Shown here piece by piece: positions 1 to 5,778 of a DNA stretch of 5,778 nucleotides. The DNA comes from an uncultured Clostridium sp. (lineage in GTDB: Bacteria > Bacillota > Clostridia > TANB77 > CAG-508). The translations under genes and the position numbers were made by a program. Numbering within the stretch: position 1 is the stretch's first letter; every line of letters starts with the position of its first letter. Under the pieces are notes generated by a model. It was not told the DNA's origin. It saw nothing but the letters and a program-made list of their open reading frames with translations, and ran no database searches. Location: positions 1 through 5,778 of the forward strand of contig USOM01000068.1 of NCBI GenBank assembly GCA_900556345.1, written 5' to 3'.

Positions 1-2803
1 ATTTTATATCATCCATATTATTTTCTACATCATCATTTGTAGCTCCAAAATCAAACATCGAAAATTGACCTTCTAAACCTTTTTTCTTTGTGCTTTGTAT
101 TGTATCTACTATTCCCTCAAATGATGCAAGCAAGGTGCTTCTATTTTGCTCAAATTCATCAAATGCTCCTGATTTTATTAAACTTTCTATACATTTTTTA
201 TTAACACTCGCATCGGCAATTCTCTCGCAAAAATCTGTAAATGATTGAAATTTTCCATTTTCGTTTCTTTCTTTTATTATGTTTTCTACAGGCTGAATTC
301 CAACATTTTTTATGCTTCCCAAACCAAATCTAATATTTCCATTTATTGCAGTAAATTTAAGTTCACTTTCATTTATACTTGGCTTTAAAATTTCTATGTT
401 TAAGCTCTTACATTCTTCTATGTAAACTGGGACTTTGTCTAAATTTCCTAAGTAACTATTAAGCATTGCGGCCATAAATTCTGGCGGATAATATGCTTTT
501 AAAAATGCTGTTTGGTATGATACAACCGCATAACACGCAGCATGTGATTTGTTAAATGCATATTTTGCAAATTCTGCCATTTCGTCAAATATTTTGTTTG
601 CAGATACTTCGTCGATTCCGTTTCTTACACAACCTGGTACAATGACATTTCCTTCTTCATCTACTTGTCCATGAATAAATACTTCTCTTTCTTTTGCCAT
701 TACATCTAGTTTTTTCTTTCCCATCGCTCTACGCACTAAATCTGCTCTTCCTAGAGAGTAACCTGCTAGATCACGAACGATTTGCATAACTTGTTCTTGG
801 TATACCATACATCCATAAGTTACATTTAATATTGGCTCTAGACTAGGATGTGTATATTCATTTTGTCCTGTTTGTTTTCCTCTAACATAACGTGGAATTT
901 GATCCATTGGCCCAGGTCTGTAAAGTGAAACTCCTGCTATTAAGTCCTCTAGGCAATCTGGCTTTAAATCCTGCATAAAGTTTTTCATACCTTGGCTTTC
1001 AAACTGGAATACCCCACATGTTTTTCCATCTTGCCATAATTTATACACCTTTGGGTCATTCATATCTTTGTCAAATTCTACATCTATTCCATGATCTTTT
1101 TTTACCATTTCTTTTGTATCTTTTATAACTGTAAGAGTTCTTAATCCTAAAAAGTCCATCTTTAAAAGTCCAAGTTCTTCTAGTGTTGTCATTATGTATT
1201 GTGTTGCATTTTGTCCATCTCTTACATATAAAGGAACATAACTATCTACAGGGTCTTTTGTTATAACTACACCACAAGCATGTGTTGATGTATTTTTAGG
1301 CATTCCTTCTAAGGCCATCGATACATCTAGAAATTTGTGTATTCTCTCGTCATTTTCGTATAGATTTTTTAATTCTATATTTTGTTCTAATGCTTTTTTT
1401 ATTGTTATATGAAGTTCGTTTGGTATCATTTTTGCAATTTTATCTGTTTCTGCAAGTGAAATGTCTAATGCTCTTCCAACATTTCTTATTGCATTTTTAG
1501 CAGCTAATGTTCCAAATGTTATAATTTGTGATACATGGTCATGTCCGTATTTACGGCAAACATAATCTATTACTTCTTGTCTTTGTTCATCACTAAAATC
1601 CACGTCGAAATCGGGCATACTTACTCTTTCTGGATTTAAAAACCTCTCGAAAAGTAAGTTATATTTCATTGGGTCAATATCTGTTATTTCTATTGCATAA
1701 GCTAGAATTGAACCTGCACCAGAACCTCTACCAGGTCCTACTGGAATATTGTGTGTTTTTGCATAATGGATATAGTCCCATACTATTAAGTAGTAGTCTA
1801 CATATCCCATCTTTTTTATAACACCAAGCTCATATTCTGCTCTTTTTTGATATTCTTCCGGAATGCTACTTCCATATCTTTTTACCATACCTTTTTTACA
1901 CAAGTCTTCTAGAAAATCATAGTGTGTTTCATAGCCTTCTGGTACTTCGTAATTTGGCAAAATTGTGTGCCCAAATTCAAATTCTACATTACATTTTTCG
2001 GCTATTTTTACAGTATTTTCTATTGCATCTGGAAAAGCTTTAAAATAGTCTATCATTTCTTCTGGTGATTTTACATATAGTTCTTCTGTATCGAATTTCA
2101 TTCTGTCTTCGTCACTCATTCTTTTTCCTGTTTGAATACATAACAGTACCTCGTGGTTATATGCATCTTCCTTTTTTAAGTAATGTGCATCATTTGTTGC
2201 AACAAGTGGAATATCTAATTTTCTAGCTAACTGTACTAGTTTTTGGTTAGCTAATACTTGCTCTTTTATCCCATTATTTTGAAGTTCTATATAATAATCT
2301 TCTCCAAATACTCTTTTATGCCATAATGCTATTTCTTCTGCTTTTTCATTTTGACCATTTAATAATGCCTGATTTACACTTCCCGCTAAACATGCACTTA
2401 AACACACTAAACCCTCACTATATTTTTCTAGTATTTCTAGGTCTATTCTTGGTTTGTAGTAATATCCATCAATAAAACCTAAAGATACTAATTTACTTAG
2501 GTTTTTATATCCTTGATTATTTTTTGCAAGTAGTATTAAGTGATTATATTTATTATCTACACCTGGCTCTTTATCAAATCTTGAACGTGGTGCAACATAA
2601 ACTTCGCACCCTATTATTGGTTTTACGCCTTCTTTTTTACAAGCTTTATAAAAGTCTATTGCTCCATACATTACCCCATGGTCTGTTATTGCCATTGCAT
2701 CCATTCCTAGTTCTTTTGCTCTTACAGGCAGATCTTTTATTCTGTTGGCTCCGTCTAAAAGACTAAATTCGCTATGTATGTGTAAGTGTACAAATTGTCC
2801 CAT
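1..2803 (-). CDS. dnaE: DNA polymerase III alpha subunit DnaE (3' end cut off by window edge)
   Basis: This is the C-family replicative DNA polymerase, which synthesises DNA at the fork. The frame is open from ATG at 2803 to the left edge, giving 934 codons of a protein usually about 1,100-1,200 residues long. An N-terminal PHP domain (about 1-230) carries HLHIHSEFSLLDG (6-18), ITDHG (39-43), GCEVY (65-69) and later TNDAHYL. The polymerase part has the GPGRGSGAGS loop (about 355-365). It also has MPDFDVDF with catalytic D400 and D402, MDFLGLRTL with the third aspartate D550, and YRPGPMDQIP, NKSHAACYA and a helix-hairpin-helix-like LGSIKNVG near 825. The visible end, GQFSMFDF, is the usual linker before the OB-fold, so the OB and tau-binding regions lie outside the window. 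There is no 3'-5' exonuclease insertion in PHP, so this is DnaE and not PolC. Catalytic Asp numbering close to E. coli (401/403/555) suggests a DnaE1-like form. The start is fixed by the RBS 5 nt upstream. Confidence 0.97.
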   Translation of the reverse strand, partial: MGQFVHLHIHSEFSLLDGANRIKDLPVRAKELGMDAMAITDHGVMYGAIDFYKACKKEGVKPIIGCEVYVAPRSRFDKEPGVDNKYNHLILLAKNNQGYKNLSKLVSLGFIDGYYYKPRIDLEILEKYSEGLVCLSACLAGSVNQALLNGQNEKAEEIALWHKRVFGEDYYIELQNNGIKEQVLANQKLVQLARKLDIPLVATNDAHYLKKEDAYNHEVLLCIQTGKRMSDEDRMKFDTEELYVKSPEEMIDYFKAFPDAIENTVKIAEKCNVEFEFGHTILPNYEVPEGYETHYDFLEDLCKKGMVKRYGSSIPEEYQKRAEYELGVIKKMGYVDYYLIVWDYIHYAKTHNIPVGPGRGSGAGSILAYAIEITDIDPMKYNLLFERFLNPERVSMPDFDVDFSDEQRQEVIDYVCRKYGHDHVSQIITFGTLAAKNAIRNVGRALDISLAETDKIAKMIPNELHITIKKALEQNIELKNLYENDERIHKFLDVSMALEGMPKNTSTHACGVVITKDPVDSYVPLYVRDGQNATQYIMTTLEELGLLKMDFLGLRTLTVIKDTKEMVKKDHGIDVEFDKDMNDPKVYKLWQDGKTCGVFQFESQGMKNFMQDLKPDCLEDLIAGVSLYRPGPMDQIPRYVRGKQTGQNEYTHPSLEPILNVTYGCMVYQEQVMQIVRDLAGYSLGRADLVRRAMGKKKLDVMAKEREVFIHGQVDEEGNVIVPGCVRNGIDEVSANKIFDEMAEFAKYAFNKSHAACYAVVSYQTAFLKAYYPPEFMAAMLNSYLGNLDKVPVYIEECKSLNIEILKPSINESELKFTAINGNIRFGLGSIKNVGIQPVENIIKERNENGKFQSFTDFCERIADASVNKKCIESLIKSGAFDEFEQNRSTLLASFEGIVDTIQSTKKKGLEGQFSMFDFGATNDDVENNMDDIK

Positions 2804-2808
2804 TTTTT

Positions 2809-2816
2809 CTCCTTCT
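2809..2816 (-). promoter_or_regulatory. Ribosome binding site of dnaE
   Basis: The minus strand reads AGAAGGAG, a near-perfect anti-Shine-Dalgarno match, 5 nt before the ATG at 2803. It settles the dnaE start. Confidence 0.9.
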
Positions 2817-2828
2817 TTCCTCGGATAC

Positions 2829-2857
2829 ATTGTACTAAAAAAAGAAAAAAATATCAA
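2829..2857 (-). promoter_or_regulatory. Sigma-A-type promoter of dnaE
   Basis: On the minus strand, TTGATA (-35, 2857-2852) and TACAAT (-10, 2834-2829) are separated by exactly 17 nt of nearly pure T. Both hexamers differ from consensus at one position. Transcription would begin near 2822, giving a leader of only about 20 nt that holds the RBS. The -35 box ends 3 bp from the edge of the neighbouring palindromic element, so dnaE appears to be transcribed independently of the gene upstream. This is inferred from sequence; no transcript data were available. Confidence 0.82.
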
Positions 2858-2875
2858 TAGTTTTTTCTGATTTGA

Positions 2876-2912
2876 AAATGTCCCATTGGGACCGGTTCTT
2901 TTTGGGACATTT
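2876..2912. repeat. Hairpin unit 1 (TGTCCCA ... TGGGACA)
   Basis: Arms AAATGTCCCA (2876-2885) and TGGGACATTT (2903-2912) are perfect 10-bp inverted repeats around a 17-nt centre. The palindrome TCCCATTGGGA (2881-2891) is nested over the left arm and could form a competing small hairpin. The centre carries CCGGTTCTTTTT, echoing the second hairpin. Confidence 0.85.
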
Positions 2913-2962
2913 CTGATTGGGGACGGTTCTTTTTCCGAAAAGGAACCGTCCCCAATCAGAAA
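2910..2962. repeat. Hairpin unit 2: long GGGGACGGTTC / GAACCGTCCCC palindrome
   Basis: A 20-bp perfect inverted repeat (2910-2929 with 2943-2962) is extended inward by the T2930/G2942 pair and four more T-A pairs, leaving a 3-nt loop (CCG, 2935-2937). The result is a 53-nt almost complete palindrome. In plus-strand RNA the single non-Watson-Crick position is a U-G wobble; in minus-strand RNA it is an A-C mismatch. No T-tract follows it on either strand, so it is not a standard terminator by itself. Confidence 0.93.
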
Positions 2963-2996
2963 AAACAGTATCTTCATCTTAAGAAAATACTGCTTT
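2960..2996 (-). terminator. Rho-independent terminator of the acyl-CoA synthetase gene
   Basis: In the minus-strand RNA, CAGUAUUUUC (2992-2983) pairs with GAAGAUACUG (2975-2966) in a 10-bp stem with one U-G pair and a 7-nt loop (2982-2976). Six Ts follow at 2965-2960. AAA at 2996-2994 can pair with part of the T-tract. The stem begins about 12 nt after the TAA stop of the synthetase. The T-tract coincides with the terminal repeat of the palindromic element. Confidence 0.82.
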
Positions 2997-3004
2997 CTAT
3001 AATA

Positions 3005-4717
3005 TTATTTATCTTTTCCTTCATCATCTTCAACATTTTTACCAAATCTCTTAACCTTATTAGTTGTAGTTCTCTCAAAATCTTCATCCATAATTTTAAA
3101 AGATTTAATATGTTTAAAGTTTGGCAACTTTTCATTTGCCTTTTTTACTGCTTCATTTAAAATCTTGCTAATTTCCTCTTTAGTAGGAAACTTATTTCCA
3201 AGATATTCTTTAATTGCCTCTATATTTGGAAATATTTTTGCTTTAACTTGAACATCATCTTTTCCATTTGATGTTCCAATAACTAGCGATTCTTCTATTA
3301 AATCATCATCATTTAAAATATTTTCAATTTCCTCTGGATAAATATTTTCCCCATTTTTTGTAAGAATCATATTTTTACTTCTACCTGAAATATACAAAAA
3401 TTCTTCGTCGTCAACATATCCTAAATCGCCTGTATGAAACCATCCATCTTTTAGGACGTTTTTCGTTGCTTCTTCATTTTCATAATATCCAAGCATTACA
3501 TTTGGACCTTTTACAATTATTTCTCCAACGCCTTCATCATTTGGATTATCTATTTTATATTCAACATTTGGTATTGGCATTCCGCAAGATGCTGCTTTGT
3601 AGTAAAAATCATTATTTCCTGCAACTAATGGAGCGCATTCTGTTAAACCATATCCCTGTAAAACTTTTATCCCAAGTTTGAAAAATGCTTCTACTAAATC
3701 TGGTTTAATTGCTGCAGCACCTACTATAAATGTTTTTATTTTGCCACCTAATGATTTTTTAACTTTCTTTTTTACTATTCCCTTTAAATAGAATGGTAAA
3801 TTATCTATTATTTTGCTTTCTTCTTTTGTATATTTTTCTGGTAAACTTGATTTTAATGTTTTTATTACCTTTTTATATACGTTTTCCAAAAGCAAAGGCA
3901 CACATAAAATAAATGTTGGCTGATATTCTTGTATGTTTTTTGTAATATATCTTAGCCCCTCGCAATAGCAAATTGTTCCTCCTCCATATACTACTAACAA
4001 ATATCCTATTGTGCATTCATAAGTATGATGTAACGGCAAAATTGATAATACTCTTGTAGCATTGTCTACCTTTACTATACTTGCTATTGAAACTATATTT
4101 GAGCATATATTTTTATGTGATAACATAACTGCCTTTGAATTTCCTGTTGTTCCTGATGTAAATAGGAGTATTTTCATTTCATCTGGATTTATTTTGATGT
4201 TTTCATATTCTGAATTTCCTTCATCAATTAATTTCTTTCCATCTGCTATTAAATCTGATAAATTCATGTATTTCGATGTATTTTGCATATCTATTAACAT
4301 TGTTTCATTTTTTAATTCTGATTTAAACTCAAATATTTCATTTAGGTATTTGTCATCTGCAATTATTGCTTTAGAATTTGATACATTTAAAAATTCTTTT
4401 ACATTTTCTTTTGATGCTTCTTTGTCTATTGGTACTACTATTCCTATTATTGTAGCTGCTAAATATGATATTGCCCAAGAGTAGCTATTTTTTCCCATTA
4501 CAGCTATTCTTTGATTTTTCATTCCCATTTCTATTAGTTTTGTTGATAGGCTTTGTACATCGTTTTTGAAATCTATATATGATTTGTTTATTATTTTTCC
4601 GTTTTGATCTTTTACTTTAAATGCTGTTTTTGTACTATTTTTTACAGCTGTTTTTTCTAACATGTCTTTTAAATCTTCTATTTCGTATGTTTTGAAATAA
4701 TTGATTTTTTTCTTCAA
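3005..4717 (-). CDS. AMP-forming long-chain acyl-CoA synthetase (fatty acid-CoA ligase)
   Basis: This is a complete 570-residue adenylate-forming enzyme. The family activates a carboxylic acid with ATP to an acyl-AMP and then transfers it to CoA. The visible core motifs are the phosphate-binding loop TSGTTGNSKAVMLSH (187-201), LPLHHTYE (227-234), VPLLLENVYKK (about 273-283), GYGLTE (355-360), GWFHTGDLG (425-433), GRSKNMILTKNGENIYPEEIE (445 on), and the C-terminal TTTNKVKR with the likely catalytic lysine K554. The usual Gly before that Lys is Asn here. Length and motifs match FadD/long-chain ligases, but chain length cannot be read from sequence, so no symbol is given. There is no signal peptide or membrane segment, so it is likely cytoplasmic or peripheral to the membrane. 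The start is TTG, supported by AAGGAG 9 nt upstream; the next in-frame ATG is residue 19, and a stop lies in frame upstream at 4744-4742. The gene has its own promoter and terminator. Confidence 0.93.
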   Translation of the reverse strand: MKKKINYFKTYEIEDLKDMLEKTAVKNSTKTAFKVKDQNGKIINKSYIDFKNDVQSLSTKLIEMGMKNQRIAVMGKNSYSWAISYLAATIIGIVVPIDKEASKENVKEFLNVSNSKAIIADDKYLNEIFEFKSELKNETMLIDMQNTSKYMNLSDLIADGKKLIDEGNSEYENIKINPDEMKILLFTSGTTGNSKAVMLSHKNICSNIVSIASIVKVDNATRVLSILPLHHTYECTIGYLLVVYGGGTICYCEGLRYITKNIQEYQPTFILCVPLLLENVYKKVIKTLKSSLPEKYTKEESKIIDNLPFYLKGIVKKKVKKSLGGKIKTFIVGAAAIKPDLVEAFFKLGIKVLQGYGLTECAPLVAGNNDFYYKAASCGMPIPNVEYKIDNPNDEGVGEIIVKGPNVMLGYYENEEATKNVLKDGWFHTGDLGYVDDEEFLYISGRSKNMILTKNGENIYPEEIENILNDDDLIEESLVIGTSNGKDDVQVKAKIFPNIEAIKEYLGNKFPTKEEISKILNEAVKKANEKLPNFKHIKSFKIMDEDFERTTTNKVKRFGKNVEDDEGKDK

Positions 4718-4726
4718 TTTTACCCA

Positions 4727-4732
4727 CTCCTT
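4727..4732 (-). promoter_or_regulatory. Ribosome binding site fixing a TTG start
   Basis: The minus strand has AAGGAG, 9 nt before TTG at 4717-4715. No ATG or GTG lies in this frame between the upstream stop and the TTG, so this site decides the non-ATG start of the acyl-CoA synthetase. Confidence 0.85.
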
Positions 4733-4746
4733 ATCTAGTTTTTAAT

Positions 4747-4775
4747 ACTATATCACAAAGTTTTGTTGTGTTCAA
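4747..4775 (-). promoter_or_regulatory. Sigma-A-type promoter of the acyl-CoA synthetase gene
   Basis: On the minus strand, TTGAAC (-35, 4775-4770) and TATAGT (-10, 4752-4747) are 17 nt apart. Transcription would start near 4740, about 23 nt before the TTG codon. The spacer contains a small dyad, CACAA (4754-4758) and TTGTG (4766-4770), which could be a protein-binding site but is too short to assert. The promoter lies 31 bp beyond the stop of the DUF4143 gene, with no terminator between them. Confidence 0.75.
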
Positions 4776-4806
4776 GTGGTATGGGGAATGTTTTTGTATT
4801 TTATTG

Positions 4807-5778
4807 CTATGGTTTAAGTGCCGTAACAGGAACTATATAAATTCCAGTATCTGGGTCTCTTGCAATAACATCTGTAAAACCAACCACTATGCACATAAAT
4901 TTTGGTTTTTTTATCATATTATTGCAAAAGCTAATCAAGCTTTTTTTGGCATCTTCAACTTGATTAAATCCTAATTTTATCTCAACCGCCGCATATTCTC
5001 CATCTCTAAATTCAAGTATTGAATCCACTTCCAATCCAGTAGTGTTATCCCTAAAATGATATAAGCTACCGTCTAAATATTCCATATATATTTTTAAGTC
5101 CCTTTCAACTAGTGCTTCAAACATCAAGCCAAAAGTCCTTAAATCATCTATTAATTTTTCTGTTGTTAAATCTAAACAAGCACACGCTAATGAAGGGTCT
5201 GTAAAGTGCCTTTTTGCTGATTTTCCTACTCTATTTGGAGATCTATAATTTTCACTATATGCTGGTTGATTTTCTACAATATTAAGTCTGTTTAATACAT
5301 CTAAATAATCATCAATTGTTATTCTGCTTTCTATTAATTCATTTCCAGTAGCATTTTCTCCAATATCTTTTATTAATGTATTATTATTTACTACAGTAGT
5401 TTCATTTCTAGCTAAACTTCTCAATAACATCATCATTTTATTTTTATCTCTTTTTTTATCGTCATTTATATCTTTTTCAATAATTGCGTCAATATAACCT
5501 TTTGGAATTATTCCTATTTTATCTTGTGGTACCTTTATATTTGATGGCCATCCCCCTCTAACTATTAAACTTGCTATTTTTTCCAAGGTTACTTTTTCAT
5601 TTAATTGATTTTCTAATTTTCCATTAAACATATCCTGTATTGATACTTTACCTGTCGAATCTCCTGATTCATACAAACTCATCGTATGCATTCTTATTCG
5701 TCCTATCCTTCCAGCACCTGAATGATGAATAGTTTCTTTTTGTTTTTCATCTGTTAGTTTTGTTGAACAAGTTAATAT
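4807..5778 (-). CDS. DUF4143-domain ATPase-like protein (5' end cut off by window edge)
   Basis: The frame is open to the right edge, so 323 C-terminal residues are visible and the start lies outside. It begins with ILTCS, the end of the AAA ATPase core where family members usually read LTGS, followed by HHSGAGRIGRIRMHTMSLYESGDSTGKVS. After that come IVRGGWPSN, a helical winged-helix-like stretch (MLLRSLARNETT ... TIDDYLDVLNRLNIVENQPAY), RSPNRVGKSAKRHFTDPSLA and FEALVERDLKIY. The last part, GLEVDSILEF ... AAVEIKLG (visible residues about 249-270), is a PD-(D/E)XK-like E-VD ... E-x-K pattern, with the conserved acidic and Lys residues present. This is the usual layout of 'ATP-binding, DUF4143' proteins (AAA_14 plus DUF4143), normally about 400-450 residues. 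The biochemical role of the family is not established, and nuclease activity is only a fold-based possibility. The Walker motifs are outside the window. The gene ends in TAG, 89 bp before the synthetase. Confidence 0.88.
   Translation of the reverse strand: MLTCSTKLTDEKQKETIHHSGAGRIGRIRMHTMSLYESGDSTGKVSIQDMFNGKLENQLNEKVTLEKIASLIVRGGWPSNIKVPQDKIGIIPKGYIDAIIEKDINDDKKRDKNKMMMLLRSLARNETTVVNNNTLIKDIGENATGNELIESRITIDDYLDVLNRLNIVENQPAYSENYRSPNRVGKSAKRHFTDPSLACACLDLTTEKLIDDLRTFGLMFEALVERDLKIYMEYLDGSLYHFRDNTTGLEVDSILEFRDGEYAAVEIKLGFNQVEDAKKSLISFCNNMIKKPKFMCIVVGFTDVIARDPDTGIYIVPVTALKP

Larger units (their letters stand above)
2860..2966. repeat. Palindromic REP/MITE-like intergenic element with 13-bp terminal inverted repeats
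   Basis: The ends GTTTTTTCTGATT (2860-2872) and AATCAGAAAAAAC (2954-2966) are perfect 13-bp inverted repeats. Inside are two adjacent hairpin units sharing the word CGGTTCTTTTT (2893-2903 and 2924-2934). TTTCTGATT also occurs directly repeated at 2864 and 2910. The element is richer in G and C than the surrounding T- and A-tracts. GGGGACGGTTC palindromes are, to my recollection, frequent interspersed repeats in clostridial and other genomes, sometimes near REP-associated transposases. No transposase is encoded here and no target-site duplication is evident, so a non-autonomous or degenerate element is inferred. Confidence 0.72.

Noticed and set aside
2524..2766. Plus-strand open frame of 80 codons rich in Leu and aromatic residues
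   Set aside because: It lies wholly inside dnaE on the opposite strand, has no RBS, and its composition is that expected from the complement of an AT-rich gene.
2910..2962. Long hairpin as an intrinsic terminator
   Set aside because: As followed on the plus strand it is trailed by As, and on the minus strand by AAATGTCCC. The T-run lies before the stem in the minus direction, so it lacks the needed U-tract.
2855..2970. Target-site duplication flanking the palindromic element
   Set aside because: The immediate flanks (CAATA left, AGTAT right) show no matching direct repeat, so insertion by a duplicating transposase is not supported.
3466..3681. Plus-strand open frame of 71 codons
   Set aside because: It is antisense to the conserved C-terminal half of the acyl-CoA synthetase and has no independent coding signals.
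4062..4484. Plus-strand open frame of 140 codons
   Set aside because: It is an antisense shadow over the phosphate-binding loop region of the acyl-CoA synthetase; its length follows from the gene's codon bias, and it has no recognisable domain.
4768..4974. Plus-strand open frame of 68 codons
   Set aside because: It overlaps the synthetase promoter and the end of the DUF4143 gene on the other strand, with no RBS or family resemblance.
5689..5691. ATG as the start of the DUF4143 protein (294 residues)
   Set aside because: The same frame continues upstream to the window edge with the conserved family sequence HSGAGRIGRIRM. This Met is internal, and the gene is 5'-partial.

Overview
The window is AT-rich and uses the standard code. 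It carries three genes, all on the minus strand, with strong AGGAG-type ribosome binding sites and sigma-A-like promoters. Codon bias, gene families and signals fit a low-GC Firmicute of the Clostridia type, possibly an uncultured gut lineage. The lineage is inferred from composition and protein style only.

In transcription order (right to left) the layout is as follows. (1) 5778-4807: the C-terminal part of a DUF4143-type AAA ATPase-like protein whose 5' end lies outside the window. (2) 4717-3005: a complete AMP-forming long-chain acyl-CoA synthetase that starts at TTG, has its own promoter in the 89-bp gap upstream, and ends in a good intrinsic terminator. (3) 3004-2804: a 201-bp intergenic region holding that terminator, a compact two-hairpin palindromic repeat element, and a clear promoter for the next gene. 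(4) 2803-1: dnaE, the replicative DNA polymerase III alpha subunit. It has an intact-looking PHP domain and catalytic aspartates and runs off the left edge after 934 codons.

The three genes have no evident shared pathway: one is of unknown function, one activates fatty acids, and one replicates DNA. The acyl-CoA synthetase and dnaE each have their own promoter and are separated by a terminator, so they are probably independent units. No terminator is visible after the DUF4143 gene, so some read-through into the synthetase gene is possible.

The most notable non-coding signal is the inverted-repeat element at 2860-2966, built on a GGGGACGGTTC / GAACCGTCCCC core. It looks like a REP/MITE-type interspersed repeat inserted exactly between the terminator and the dnaE promoter, and it supplies the terminator's T-tract. 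I found no convincing evidence of a wholly new multi-gene system here.
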